Source: Agrococcus sp. KRD186 | GTDB taxonomy: Bacteria > Actinomycetota > Actinomycetes > Actinomycetales > Microbacteriaceae | DNA: 64,000 nucleotides | NCBI RefSeq assembly: GCF_017168255.1 | Contig: NZ_JABFAP010000001.1 | Span: forward strand, 556,007-620,006 | Direction: 5' to 3' | Shown here: in pieces, positions 39,850-49,451 of the stretch | How the letters are laid out: every line of letters begins with the position of its first letter | Numbering within the stretch: the first letter of the stretch is position 1 | Position numbers and translations under genes: made by a program | Notes under the pieces: model-generated | What the model saw: the letters and a program-made list of their open reading frames with translations, nothing else | Told to the model about the DNA's origin: nothing | The model's database searches: none

Positions 39850-42387
39850 TCAGGCGTCGCGCTGCTGCGCCCGCAGTGCGCGCTCGACGCCCGCGAGGTG
39901 CTCGATGATGATGCGGCGCAGGGCCGGCACCGCCGACTCGTTCGCTGCCAGCCAGGCGCGGCTGGCCTGCGCGAGCTCCTCGCTCGCGAGCACCGCCGGG
40001 TACAGGCCCGCCAGCAGCCCCTCGGCCATCTGGTAGGTGCGCGATTCCCAGATCGACCCGATCGCGTCGTGGTAGCGCGCGACCAGGTCGGTGAGGACGG
40101 ATGCGTCGGTGACGTGCTGCAGGCCGAGGCCCGTGTAGCGCACGATCAGGTTCGACGCGCCCGCCTCGGCGACCGAGGCGAACGCCGCCTCCTTCGCCTC
40201 CTTCGTGGGGATGGTGGCGCGGGCGCGGGCGGCGAACTGCCGGCCCGTCGCGGTGTCGTCGCTCGCGAGCTCGGCGGCGATCTCCGCCTCGCCGGCGGCA
40301 CCGTTGAGCACCAGGCCGTCGAGCAGCTGCCAGCGCAGGTCGCTGTCGATCGCGAGCCCGTCGAGCGTGCGGGTGCCGTCGAGCAGCGACTGCAGCGTCT
40401 CGGCGTGCGCGGGGGTCGAGGCGATGCCGGCGAAGGCGCCCACGAACTGGAACTGCGCGTCCGATCCGGCCCCGGCCTTCGAGGCGAGCTTCCAGAGCCG
40501 GTCGCCGACCCTCTCGATCGTCTCGGCGCGGCGCGAGGGGTGCACGTAGGTGCGGGCGGCCTGCGTCAGCTGCGCGAGCGCGAGGCGGATGGTGGTGGAC
40601 TCGGTCTCGGCGCCGATGTTGTCGAGCACGAGGTCGACGTAGTCGCTCGCCGGCGTCTCGCCGTCGCGGGTGGCATCCCAGGCGGCGCCCCACACGAGCG
40701 CGCGGGCGAGCGGATCCTCGATCTCGCTGAGGCTCGACAGCGCCGTCTGCATCGAGGCCTCGTCGAGCCGGATCTTCGCGTAGGCGAGGTCGTCGTCGTT
40801 GACGAGGATGAGCGCCGGGCGCAGGTGGCCGACCAGCTGCGGCACCGCCGTGAGGGGGCCGTCGACGTCGAGCTCGAGCCGCTCCCTGCGCTGCAGCTTG
40901 CCGCGCTTGACGTCGTAGAAGCCGATCGCCAGGCGGTGCGGCCGCAGCGTCGGGTAGTCGGCGGGTGCGGTCTGGGCGATGGCGAAGGCGGTGATGATGC
41001 CGTCGTCGTTCACCTCGAGCTCCGGGCGCAGCGTGTTCACGCCGGCGGTCTCGAGCCACAGCTTGCTCCAGTCGCCCAGCTCGCGCCCGCTGGCGGTCTC
41101 GAGCTCGGCCAGCAGGTCGGAGAGCTCGGTGTTGCCCCACGCGTGCTTGCCGAAGTAGGCGCCGACGCCCTGCATGAACGACTCCAGCCCCACCCAGGCG
41201 ACGAGCTGCTTGAGCACCGAGCCGCCCTTGGCGTAGGTGATGCCGTCGAAGTTGACCTGCACGTCGTCGAGGTCGCGGATCTCGGCGACGATCGGGTGCG
41301 TCGAGGGCAGCTGGTCCTGACGGTACGCCCAGGTCTTCTCCATCGCCTGGAAGGTCGTCCACGCGCCGGTCCACTCGGTCGCCTCGGCGGTGGCGAGCGT
41401 CGAGGCCCACTCCGCGAACGACTCGTTGAGCCACAGGTCGTTCCACCACTTCATGGTGACGAGGTCGCCGAACCACATGTGCGCCAGCTCGTGCAGCACG
41501 GTGACGACGCGGCGCTCGCGCATGGCGTCGGTGACCTGGGCACGGAACACGTACGCCTCGGTGAAGGTGACGCATCCGGCATTCTCCATCGCGCCGGCGT
41601 TGAACTCCGGCACGAAGAGCTGGTCGTACTTGTCGAACGGGTAGGCGACGCCGAACTGCTGCTCGAAGAAGGCGAAGCCCTTGCGGGTGATGTCGAAGAG
41701 GTAGTCGGCGTCGAGGTGCTCGGCGAGCGACGCGCGGCAGAACATGCCGAGCGGGATCACGCGGCCGTCGCTCGAGGTCAGCTCGGAGCGCACGACCGAG
41801 TAGGGGCCGGCGACGAGCGCGGTGATGTAGCTCGAGATGCGGGGCGTGGGCTCGAACGACCAGGTGCCGGTGTCGCCGTCGATGACGGGCTCGGGCGAGG
41901 GCTGGTTGGAGACGACCTGCCAGGTGGCCGGCGCCGTGACGGTGAAGGCGAAGGTGGCCTTCAGATCGGGCTGCTCGAAGGCGGCGAAGACGCGGCGCGA
42001 GTCGGGCACCTCGAACTGCGAGTAGAGGTAGACCTCGCCGTCGACCGGGTCGACGAAGCGGTGCAGGCCCTCGCCGGTGTTGACGTACATCGCGTCGGAG
42101 ACGACGGTGAGCTCGTTCTCGCTCGCGAGACCGTCGAGCCGGATGCGCACGCCGTCGTTGATGGCGGATGCGTCCAGCTCGCTGCCGTTCAGGGTCACGG
42201 CGTGCACGGTGCGGGAGATGTGGTCGATGAAGGTCGACGCGCCCTCCTGCGCGGTGAACCGCACCGTGGTGGTGGAACGGAACACCTCGTCGCCGGTCGT
42301 GAGGTCGAGGGCGATGTCGTAGCTCTCGACCTGGACGAGCGCGGCGCGCTCCTGGGCTTCGGCGCGAGTGAGGTTCTCTCCGGGCAC
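39850..42387 (-). CDS. pepN: Aminopeptidase N (M1 zinc metallopeptidase)
   Basis: Removes N-terminal residues from peptides. The 845-residue protein has the substrate-anchoring NAGAMENAG near 265 and the zinc site HELAH (299-303) with the second glutamate in WLNESFAEW about 19 residues on. A C-terminal ERAP1-like helical domain follows. I chose the GTG at 42387 (VPGENLTRAEA) because AAGGAG is seven bases upstream and it matches the family start; the open frame continues upstream through a REP-like repeat and is not coding there. First gene of the minus-strand run pepN-mscS-glbO-FAD dehydrogenase. Confidence 0.97.
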   Translation of the reverse strand: MPGENLTRAEAQERAALVQVESYDIALDLTTGDEVFRSTTTVRFTAQEGASTFIDHISRTVHAVTLNGSELDASAINDGVRIRLDGLASENELTVVSDAMYVNTGEGLHRFVDPVDGEVYLYSQFEVPDSRRVFAAFEQPDLKATFAFTVTAPATWQVVSNQPSPEPVIDGDTGTWSFEPTPRISSYITALVAGPYSVVRSELTSSDGRVIPLGMFCRASLAEHLDADYLFDITRKGFAFFEQQFGVAYPFDKYDQLFVPEFNAGAMENAGCVTFTEAYVFRAQVTDAMRERRVVTVLHELAHMWFGDLVTMKWWNDLWLNESFAEWASTLATAEATEWTGAWTTFQAMEKTWAYRQDQLPSTHPIVAEIRDLDDVQVNFDGITYAKGGSVLKQLVAWVGLESFMQGVGAYFGKHAWGNTELSDLLAELETASGRELGDWSKLWLETAGVNTLRPELEVNDDGIITAFAIAQTAPADYPTLRPHRLAIGFYDVKRGKLQRRERLELDVDGPLTAVPQLVGHLRPALILVNDDDLAYAKIRLDEASMQTALSSLSEIEDPLARALVWGAAWDATRDGETPASDYVDLVLDNIGAETESTTIRLALAQLTQAARTYVHPSRRAETIERVGDRLWKLASKAGAGSDAQFQFVGAFAGIASTPAHAETLQSLLDGTRTLDGLAIDSDLRWQLLDGLVLNGAAGEAEIAAELASDDTATGRQFAARARATIPTKEAKEAAFASVAEAGASNLIVRYTGLGLQHVTDASVLTDLVARYHDAIGSIWESRTYQMAEGLLAGLYPAVLASEELAQASRAWLAANESAVPALRRIIIEHLAGVERALRAQQRDA

Positions 42388-42461
42388 GCTGGACTCCTTC
42401 GGGCAGTCGTGTTGTGAACAGTGGGTGTGCTGGTCGAACCAGCGTAGTGCCGCCACCTCGG

Positions 42462-42497
42462 TGATCGAGTAGCGGCCGCAGGCCGCGTATCGAGATC
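42462..42497. repeat. REP-like palindrome, variant inner stem
   Basis: Starts TGATCGAGTAGC and ends GCGTATCGAGATC like the copies near 2 kb, but the inner hairpin is GCGGCC-GCA-GGCCGC rather than GCGC-GAA-GCGC. Located between divergent pepN and the DsbA-like gene. Confidence 0.85.
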
Positions 42498-42528
42498 GCG
42501 CTCGCGCACCGCTCGATAGGCTCGAGGC

Positions 42529-43194
42529 ATGACTGATACGGCTTCCCAGCAGACCCCGCAGAGCGTGCGGATGTGGTTCGACCCGACGTGCCCGTGGGCG
42601 TGGATGACCTCGCGTTGGCTCGGCGAGGTCGCCGACACCCGCGGCTTCGAGGTCGACTGGCAGGTGATGAGCCTGGCGGTGCTCAACGAGGGTCGCGACC
42701 TGCCCGCCGCATACGCCGCGATGATGCCGCGCTCGATGCGCATGACGCGCCTGGTCACCGCCGCCAGGGCAGCCGCGGGCGACGCGGCCGTGAAGCCGCT
42801 GTACGACGCGCTCGGCGAGCGCATCCACCACCAGAAGCGGAAGGACGACGACGCGCTGATCGCCGAGGCGCTCGCCGAGGCCGGCCTCGACGCCGCACTC
42901 GCCGAGGAGACCGACGCGCACGACGCGACCCTGCGCAGTACGCACCAGGCGGCGATCGACCTGGTCGGCGACGACGTCGGCACCCCCGTGATCGCGGTCG
43001 ACGACGTGGCCTTCTTCGGCCCGGTCATCAGCCCGGCACCGAAGGGGGCGGATGCGCTGCGGCTGTTCGACGGCATCGTCGCGGCCGCGTCGATCGACGG
43101 CTTCTTCGAGCTCAAGCGCAGCCGCACCCGCGGCCCGCGGTTCGACGTGCAGGCCGACAGCGACGTGCAGGACGGCGGGGGAGCGGCAGCCTGA
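42529..43194 (+). CDS. DsbA-family oxidoreductase, mycothiol-dependent nitroreductase (Rv2466c) type
   Basis: A thioredoxin-fold protein of 221 residues with a helical insertion. The active site is FDPTCPWAW with C21; Mycobacterium Rv2466c has CPWC, so the second cysteine is Ala here, as expected for a monothiol mechanism with mycothiol. GTPVIAVDDVAFFGPV near 154 carries the cis-proline. It overlaps rpiB by one base. Reduction of nitro compounds is inferred from the family. Confidence 0.85.
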   Translation: MTDTASQQTPQSVRMWFDPTCPWAWMTSRWLGEVADTRGFEVDWQVMSLAVLNEGRDLPAAYAAMMPRSMRMTRLVTAARAAAGDAAVKPLYDALGERIHHQKRKDDDALIAEALAEAGLDAALAEETDAHDATLRSTHQAAIDLVGDDVGTPVIAVDDVAFFGPVISPAPKGADALRLFDGIVAAASIDGFFELKRSRTRGPRFDVQADSDVQDGGGAAA

Positions 43195-43679
43195 TGCGCA
43201 TCCACGTCGCCACCGACCACGCGGGCTTCGAGATGTCGCAGCGGCTCGTCGAGCACCTGGCTGCCAGGGGGCACGAGCCGGTCGACCACGGACCGAGCTC
43301 GTACGACGCGGAGGACGACTACCCGTCGTTCTGCATCAGCGCCGCGCGCGCGACCGTGCGCGACCAGCGTGCGGGCGTGGAGGCGCTGGGCGTCGTCTTC
43401 GGCGGCTCGGGCAACGGCGAGCAGATGGCAGCCAACAAGGTCGAGGGAGCTCGGGCCGCGCTGGCGTGGAGCCTCGCGACCGCCGAGCTGGCCCGTGAGC
43501 ACAACGACGCCAACGTCGTGGCGGTCGGTGCCAGGCAGCACTCCGAGGAGGAGATGCTCGCGATCATCGACGCCTTCATCGCGACGCCCTTCTCGGGCGC
43601 AGCGCGTCACGCTCGGCGCATCGCGCAGCTGGGGGAGTACGAGACGACGGGCGCCATCGCCGGCCACGAGATCGACTGA
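43194..43679 (+). CDS. rpiB: Ribose-5-phosphate isomerase B
   Basis: Interconverts ribulose-5-phosphate and ribose-5-phosphate. 161 residues with the phosphate-binding DHAGFEMSQ near 8, and GGSGNGEQMAANKVEG in which E76 is the catalytic base used by the mycobacterial type instead of the cysteine of E. coli RpiB. Overlaps the DsbA-like gene by one base and lies 30 bp before the Fpg/Nei gene, so the three are likely co-transcribed. Confidence 0.95.
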   Translation: MRIHVATDHAGFEMSQRLVEHLAARGHEPVDHGPSSYDAEDDYPSFCISAARATVRDQRAGVEALGVVFGGSGNGEQMAANKVEGARAALAWSLATAELAREHNDANVVAVGARQHSEEEMLAIIDAFIATPFSGAARHARRIAQLGEYETTGAIAGHEID

Positions 43680-43709
43680 TGCCGACCGCATCTGCGTCGG
43701 AGCGCATCC

Positions 43710-44717
43710 ATGCCTGAGGGCCACTCCGTCCATCGCATCGCGCGCCAGTTCGCGGCGAACTTCGTCGGCAGCACGGCTGCGGTGACGAGCCCGCAGGGCC
43801 GCTTCGAGGTGGGCGCCGCCGAGCTGGACGGGCGCGAGGTCACCTCGTCGGAGGCGATCGGCAAGCACCTGCTGCTGGGCTTCGACGGCACGCCGCGGCA
43901 ACCGGAGCGCGTGCTGCACGTGCACCTGGGCATCTACGGCGCATGGGACTTCGCTGGCGCGATCTCGGTCGACCCGACCATCCTCGCCAGCCGGGCGGCG
44001 CTCGGCGCGGCCCGCATGGGCCAGACGGGCATGCGCGGTGCGGGCACGGACGGCGAGAACGAGGAGTCGATCGCCTCGATCGGCGCACCGCGGCTCGCGC
44101 GGCTGCGAGCGGGTGAGCACGAGACGCTCAGCGAGCCGGTCGAGTTCCCTCCGGAGCCGGTCGGGCAGGTGCGCGTGCGCATCCTGACCGAGACCGCGGT
44201 GGCGGATCTGCGCGGGCCGACCGTCTGCGAGGTGCTCGATCGGACGCAGGTGCGGGCGCTCGCGCAGCGGCTCGGCCCCGACCCCGAGGCGCCCACGGAG
44301 TCGCGGGCGAAGGCGGAGGCGCGGTTCGTCGAGCGCGCCTCGCGCTCGAACCAGGCGATCGGGCAGCTGCTGATGGATCAGTCGGTGGTCGCCGGCATCG
44401 GCAACGTGTACCGGGCGGAGCTGCTCTTCCGCGCGCGCATCGACCCGCATCGGCCCGGCAGCCGGCTCACGAGCGACGAGCTGCGGGGCCTGTGGCGCGA
44501 CTGGGTGAAGCTGCTGCGCATCGGCGTCGAGACGGGGCAGATGCTCACGATCGACGGCCTGCGCGGCGCGAAGCGGGCGGCGGCGCTCGCGAATCGTGCC
44601 GATCGGCACTGGGTCTACAAGCGCGAGGGGCTGCCGTGCCGCCGCTGCGGCACGCCGATCGCGCTCGAGACGATGCAGGGCCGCAAGCTCTACTGGTGCC
44701 CCGGCTGCCAGCTGTAG
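43710..44717 (+). CDS. nei: Fpg/Nei family DNA glycosylase (Nei2-like)
   Basis: Excises oxidised bases and nicks the strand. The catalytic N-terminus is P2-E3 (MPEGHSVHR), followed by the beta-sandwich domain, the helix-two-turn-helix with QLLMDQSVVAGIGNVYRAELLF near 212, and a C-terminal zinc finger CRRCGTPI..WCPGC. 335 residues, longer than typical Fpg because of inserted loops, as in the actinobacterial Nei2 group. The symbol is by family; damage preference is not predictable. Confidence 0.92.
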   Translation: MPEGHSVHRIARQFAANFVGSTAAVTSPQGRFEVGAAELDGREVTSSEAIGKHLLLGFDGTPRQPERVLHVHLGIYGAWDFAGAISVDPTILASRAALGAARMGQTGMRGAGTDGENEESIASIGAPRLARLRAGEHETLSEPVEFPPEPVGQVRVRILTETAVADLRGPTVCEVLDRTQVRALAQRLGPDPEAPTESRAKAEARFVERASRSNQAIGQLLMDQSVVAGIGNVYRAELLFRARIDPHRPGSRLTSDELRGLWRDWVKLLRIGVETGQMLTIDGLRGAKRAAALANRADRHWVYKREGLPCRRCGTPIALETMQGRKLYWCPGCQL

Positions 44718-44771
44718 CGCGCCGGATGCGGCGCGGGGCGCAGATCGCCTGCGCTCGTCGGGCCGGTCCGG

Positions 44772-45449
44772 TCAGCTCCAGCGGTAGAGCCGTGCCGAGT
44801 CGAGGCCGCCCTCGGAGGGGCTGATGATCCACGAGCCGGTGCTCGCTGCGTCGTCGCGGATCGAGACGATCACCTGCACCCGCTGGAAATCGCCGGGCGC
44901 GAACTCCCAGGTGCAGCCGAGATCGAGCGGCGCCGCGGCGACGGAGGCGGAGTTCTGATCGGCGACGGGGCCGCCGTCGGGCTGGTAGCCGAACGTCATG
45001 TCGAACATCGGGTGCGTGGTGATGACGCCCACGTTCTCGATCTCGAGATCGAGCATGACGAAGCGCTCGCCGGCACGGGGGATCGCGGCGCCGCCGCTCG
45101 ACTGGCAGCCGAGCGTGGCGAGGCTGTCGGCGGGGTCGGTGGAGCCGGTCGCGGTGATCTCCCACGTGGAGCCGCGGTCGGTGTGGATCGTGACGGTCTC
45201 GCCGTAGGCGAAGTCGCCCGGCGGCGTGGTCGGTACGGGCGGGTCGGTCGGCCCGTTCGTCGTCGGCGGGGGAGCGAGGTCGGTGAACACCGGTGTCGCG
45301 CTCGCGGGGATCGCGGGATCCTCAGGTGTCGACGCCGGCATCGCGACGCATGCGGCCAGCGTCAGCGCGACGGTCGCGGCCGCCACCAGCGCGGCGCCGA
45401 GCCTGCTGGAGCCGCGGCCACGGGGACGGGTGACGATCCTGGACTGCAC
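44772..45449 (-). CDS. Hypothetical secreted lipoprotein
   Basis: Starts at a GTG; the 225-residue protein has a basic N-terminus, a hydrophobic core and the lipobox LTLAAC with the lipidated Cys at 34. A Pro/Thr-rich linker follows (PPPTTNGPTDPPVPTTPP), then a beta-rich domain of about 140 residues resembling DUF4352-type folds (MLDLEIENVGVITTHPMFD). Two cysteines (LGCQSS and LGCTWE) could form a disulfide. Function unknown; it is probably anchored on the outer face of the membrane. Confidence 0.8.
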   Translation of the reverse strand: MQSRIVTRPRGRGSSRLGAALVAAATVALTLAACVAMPASTPEDPAIPASATPVFTDLAPPPTTNGPTDPPVPTTPPGDFAYGETVTIHTDRGSTWEITATGSTDPADSLATLGCQSSGGAAIPRAGERFVMLDLEIENVGVITTHPMFDMTFGYQPDGGPVADQNSASVAAAPLDLGCTWEFAPGDFQRVQVIVSIRDDAASTGSWIISPSEGGLDSARLYRWS

Positions 45450-45603
45450 GCGGTCACGCTACCGGCAGTCGCTGTGAGGCGGACGCGGCGCGATGGCCCG
45501 CAGACCCGCGCAGGACCGCACCCGGCCGGCATGCACGCGAACCGCCGCAGGCGTGCGCCCAGCACGCGGTGGGTCCGCACGTGAAGCTAAAGCGGGCGCG
45601 AGC

Positions 45604-47238
45604 TCAGAACGGCGTCGGGCCGTACGTCGGTTCCGCGCTGGCGAGCGCCTCGGCGCCGCCCCACGCGGGTGGAATGTCCTCGGGCTCGGGTGGCGGGTCT
45701 GCCAGTCGTGCCGCGTGCGCATCCTCGAGCCGTTGGAAGAGCTCCCGTTGCCGTTTGCGTCGTTCGGAGCGGGTGAGGGGAACGGGCTTCGGTCTGCTGC
45801 GCGGCATGTCGGTGAATATGGGCCCCGCGGGTTCGGGCACGTCGTCGATGACATGCCCGATGGGCGAGGTCCAGCGCAGCACGCCGTGCCCGAGCTGCTC
45901 GACCTGCCAGCGGGTGTCGTGCTTGATGCCGTGATCGCCGCAGCACAAGTTGGCGAGATTGTCGAGACTGGTAGGGCCGCCCTTGGCGGCGTCTCGCGTG
46001 TGGTCGACATCGGCGGTGCGCGCGGGCAGGCCGCAGCCGGGCATGCGGCAGCGCACGTCGCGGGCCTGCAGCAGCCGTCGCTGCGCGGTGGAGGGCCGGT
46101 AGGTGTCGACCGTGACGGCGACGCCGGTGACCGGGTCGGTGAACAGCCGCTCCCAGAGGGCACTGTCGCCGGCCAGGCGGCGGGCGGTGTCGGCATCGAC
46201 GAGCGTATTCCCGTCCAACAGCGCCGGGAACTGCACCGCGCGCAGGGGATCGTCGTCCTGGTACTCGTCCTCCAGCAGCGTGGTGGCTGGGATCGTTATG
46301 GCCACGTGTGCCTTGATCGGGCTGATGCCGTGCAGATCCTCGGGCACGACCCCGGCCAGCAGCAGCTCGGTGAGCGCATCGGTGCGGTACTGCTCGAAGG
46401 TGCGGGGGTCGTCCTTCGGCTTCTTCTTGGCTGCCTGTGTGGCTCGGTCCATGATCGCGGTCGCCTCGAGGATCGGCAGGTGCAGCAGCAGGTCGCCCAT
46501 GCCGTCGCCTGCGTCGAACAGGTCGATCCGCCGCTTCTGCCTGGCCGTCTCGTGCCGGATCTGCAGAGGCTCGGTGAGCACGTCGTTGACGATCTGCTTC
46601 GCCTTCGAGCCCAGCTGGCTCGTCGAGCAGCGCTCGGCGACCTCGACCAGCTCGGACTCGACCCGCGCCCGCTCGCTGCGCGACACCTCCTGGTCCAACC
46701 GCAGCGGCTGCGTCTCGCGCTCGATGATCCACAGATGCCCGGTGGTGATGCGGCCGGCGGCCGCCGCCTCATGCGCGGTGGGCAGCTGCGTGACGATCGC
46801 GTGCGCCCGCGCCATCCGGCCGAGGATGCTGCGGCGCGAGACCCCGAGATCGACCGCGACCATCGAGGCCAGCTCCTTGCGGTTCGTCTCGGTGTCGCCG
46901 GGCAGGTCGATCGCCCGCTGCATGTGGGCCGCGAGCAACACGCGGCGCTCGCCCTCGATGCGCGCTGTCTGCAGCTCGAGCGCCCGCATGCGCCCAACGA
47001 GCGCGTCGTCCTGGCGGAATCGCTCATCGAACGCCGACTCCGGCTCGGCCGGCAGCGGTGGGATCTGCGCACCGGCCTCGACCTGCTCCGGCGTCATGGC
47101 GAGCAGGCGCTCGTCGAGCTCTGCGTCGAACGCGTCCAGCTCGTCCTGCAGCTCGTCTGCGGTCTTCCCGTACGGATCGATCGCGCCAGCACGGATCACG
47201 GCGATGTAGTGCTCGCCATCGATGCCGCTGAAGTCCAT
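45604..47238 (-). CDS. DUF222 / HNH endonuclease (13E12 repeat family)
   Basis: A 544-residue protein with an N-terminal DUF222 helical domain (about 60-330, including GHLWIIERETQPL) and a C-terminal HNH motif at about 396-440 (CRMPGC..DVDHTRDAAKGGPTSLDNLANLCCGDHGIKH). Many paralogues occur in actinobacterial genomes, often regarded as mobile; the biological role is not established. It lies beside tRNA-Gly. Closely similar copies elsewhere in the genome would be expected. Confidence 0.92.
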   Translation of the reverse strand: MDFSGIDGEHYIAVIRAGAIDPYGKTADELQDELDAFDAELDERLLAMTPEQVEAGAQIPPLPAEPESAFDERFRQDDALVGRMRALELQTARIEGERRVLLAAHMQRAIDLPGDTETNRKELASMVAVDLGVSRRSILGRMARAHAIVTQLPTAHEAAAAGRITTGHLWIIERETQPLRLDQEVSRSERARVESELVEVAERCSTSQLGSKAKQIVNDVLTEPLQIRHETARQKRRIDLFDAGDGMGDLLLHLPILEATAIMDRATQAAKKKPKDDPRTFEQYRTDALTELLLAGVVPEDLHGISPIKAHVAITIPATTLLEDEYQDDDPLRAVQFPALLDGNTLVDADTARRLAGDSALWERLFTDPVTGVAVTVDTYRPSTAQRRLLQARDVRCRMPGCGLPARTADVDHTRDAAKGGPTSLDNLANLCCGDHGIKHDTRWQVEQLGHGVLRWTSPIGHVIDDVPEPAGPIFTDMPRSRPKPVPLTRSERRKRQRELFQRLEDAHAARLADPPPEPEDIPPAWGGAEALASAEPTYGPTPF

Positions 47239-47321
47239 GGCTGCACTCTCGCACGGGCCACTGACACGGCGACGCTGAGCGGCGCGCGCTGGGGAGCATG
47301 CGCGCGGTTCGGAAGGAGTGG

Positions 47322-47392
47322 AGCGGGCGACGGGAATCGAACCCGCGTAATCAGTTTGGAAGACTGAGGCTCTACCATTGAGCTACGCCCGC
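47322..47392 (-). tRNA. tRNA-Gly (anticodon TCC)
   Basis: On the minus strand the acceptor stem GCGGGCG pairs with CGCCCGC, the D arm TAGCTCAATGGTAGAGC and the T arm CGGGTTCGATTCCCG are canonical, and the anticodon loop CTTCCAA between TCAGT and ACTGA gives TCC. The 3' CCA is not encoded. Confidence 0.97.
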
Positions 47393-47484
47393 GCGCCCCG
47401 GGCCGTGCAGCACGGGACTGGACGAATCTACCGCATCTGCGGCGACGCATCCGCACCCCTGGCCGGTCGGGCTACGCTCGTGGC

Positions 47485-48936
47485 GTGCAGCGAAGCATCC
47501 CCCATGACCTCATCCTCGGTGGCGCGACCGCCGCCTACCAGATCGAGGGCGCAGCGGCAGAGGACGGCCGACGCCCCAGCATCTGGGATGCGTTCGCGCG
47601 CGTTCCCGGCGCGGTGATCGACGGCCATACCGGCGATGTCGCGTGCGACCACTACCACCGCATGCCGCAGGACGTCGCGCTGATGCGCGAGCTCGGCCTG
47701 CAGACCTACCGCTTCTCGACCAGCTGGGCGCGCGTGCGGCCCGACGGCGGCGAGCCGAACGCGAAGGGCCTCGACTTCTACTCGCGGCTGGTCGACGAGC
47801 TGCTGGGCGCCGACATCCTGCCCTGGCTGACGCTCTACCACTGGGATCTGCCGCAGGCGCTCGAGGAGACCGGCGGCTGGACGAACCGCGACACGGCGCA
47901 TCGCTTCGTCGACTACGCGCTCACCGTGCGCGAGGCGCTCGGCGACCGGGTGACGAACTGGACGACCTTCAACGAGCCCTGGTGCTCGTCGTTCCTCTCC
48001 TACACCGCCGGCGCCCACGCCCCCGGGCGGCAGAGCGTCGAGGCCGGGCTGCAGGCCGGCCACCACCTGCTGCTCGCGCACGGCATGGCCGTCACCGCGC
48101 TGCGCGAGGCCGGCGCCGAGCGGCTCGGCATCACCCTCAACTTCCAGCCGGCCGAACCGGTCGACGCCACCAGCGCATCCGACCTCGAGGCCGCGCGGCG
48201 GCTCAACGACCAGTACAACCGCTTCTTCGTGCACCCGATCATGCGCGCCGAGTACCCCGAGTCGCTGCTCGCCGACGTCGGCCACCTGGGCCTCGACGCG
48301 GTCGTGCAGGAGGGCGACCTCGCGACCATCGCGGCACCCATCGACGTGCTGGGCGTCAACTACTACCACGACGACGCGGTCTCCTACGAGGTGCCGCCGA
48401 TGCCGCTCGTGAACGACGCGCCGACCGACCGGCCGATCGCGAGCCCCTACCCGGCAGCCGAGGGCGTGCACGCGCACCCGCGCGACCTGCCGACGACGAA
48501 CATGGGCTGGGAGGTGCAGCCGGCGGGCCTGACCAAGCTGCTGCGGCACCTGCACGACGAGTACACGGGCGCCGCGGGCATCGAGCTGTGGGTGACCGAG
48601 AACGGTGCCGCCTACGACGACGAGGTCGTGCTCGAGGGTGATGGGGCGGATGCGTCCACGGGCCGGGCGGCGGATGCGTCGGCCGGCGAGGCGCGCATCC
48701 ACGATGCGGAGCGGGTCGAGTTCCTGCGCTCGCATGTCGGCGCCGTGCTCGACGCGATCGACGCGGGCGTGCCGGTCAAGGGCTACATGTACTGGTCGCT
48801 GCTCGACAATTACGAGTGGGCGTGGGGCTACCACAAGCGCTTCGGCATCGTGCGGGTCGACTACGAGACGCAGGAGCGCACCGTGAAGGACTCGGGGCTC
48901 GAGCTGGCGCGCATGATCCGGGAGCGGACGCTCTAG
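47485..48936 (+). CDS. GH1 family beta-glucosidase
   Basis: Hydrolyses beta-linked disaccharides and glucosides. The 483-residue enzyme has GGATAAYQIEGA at the start, RFSTSWARVRPDG near 74, the acid/base E164 in TFNEPW and the nucleophile E372 in VTENGAAYDDE. An Ala/Gly/Asp-rich insert (GADASTGRAADASAGEA) follows at about 388-404 where relatives have a short loop. GTG start. No transporter or sugar regulator is adjacent, so its substrate is unknown. Confidence 0.94.
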   Translation: MQRSIPHDLILGGATAAYQIEGAAAEDGRRPSIWDAFARVPGAVIDGHTGDVACDHYHRMPQDVALMRELGLQTYRFSTSWARVRPDGGEPNAKGLDFYSRLVDELLGADILPWLTLYHWDLPQALEETGGWTNRDTAHRFVDYALTVREALGDRVTNWTTFNEPWCSSFLSYTAGAHAPGRQSVEAGLQAGHHLLLAHGMAVTALREAGAERLGITLNFQPAEPVDATSASDLEAARRLNDQYNRFFVHPIMRAEYPESLLADVGHLGLDAVVQEGDLATIAAPIDVLGVNYYHDDAVSYEVPPMPLVNDAPTDRPIASPYPAAEGVHAHPRDLPTTNMGWEVQPAGLTKLLRHLHDEYTGAAGIELWVTENGAAYDDEVVLEGDGADASTGRAADASAGEARIHDAERVEFLRSHVGAVLDAIDAGVPVKGYMYWSLLDNYEWAWGYHKRFGIVRVDYETQERTVKDSGLELARMIRERTL

Positions 48937-49451
48937 CGGTTCTCGCTGCCGCGCGTGCGCAGGGCGGTGTCGTGCGCCATCGCCCGAGCGATCACCGCAG
49001 TCGTGACGCCGAGGATGACCGCTGGCGCCGCCAGCACCCACCCGGCGACGATGCCCTGCGCGAGCAGCGCCGTGATGCCACCGCCGATCGCCCCGAGGGC
49101 GGCGAACACGAGCAGATGGACTGCCTCGCTATCGACGCGACGGAGTGCGGTCGCTGCAGCGATGGCGACCGGTACGCCGTAGAGCGTGAGCATCGGCAGA
49201 CCGAGGAGCACGCCGCCGACGACGCCCATGAGCGCCGCGAACCCCCACATGATGACGCCGATCACGACCGAGCCGGCGAGCACGACGCCGGCCCCGACCA
49301 GCCAGCCGAACCTGATGTCGCCTGCCGTCCACTCGTGCTTCGCAGGGTCGCGCCAGCGGGAGCGGTCGTGCAGAGGGTCGGCCGCGGGCTCCGGTCGGGG
49401 CTCGGGCGCAGGCTCAGGCGTCGTGTCCGGCGTCGGCTCAGGCATCGTCAC
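48933..49451 (-). CDS. Hypothetical membrane protein, partner of TetR regulator
   Basis: A 172-residue protein with a Pro/Glu-rich cytoplasmic start ([19 protein letters not shown]), then four hydrophobic helices between about 50 and 155. It resembles no family I can name. It overlaps the upstream TetR gene by 14 bp on the same strand, so the two are co-transcribed and the regulator probably controls it. A GTG at 49451 or ATG at 49445 could be the start. Confidence 0.75.
   Translation of the reverse strand: MTMPEPTPDTTPEPAPEPRPEPAADPLHDRSRWRDPAKHEWTAGDIRFGWLVGAGVVLAGSVVIGVIMWGFAALMGVVGGVLLGLPMLTLYGVPVAIAAATALRRVDSEAVHLLVFAALGAIGGGITALLAQGIVAGWVLAAPAVILGVTTAVIARAMAHDTALRTRGSENR

Noticed and set aside
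42388..42945. Upstream extension of pepN
   Set aside because: It runs through a REP-like repeat and the opposite-strand DsbA-like gene; the GTG at 42387 fits the family start.
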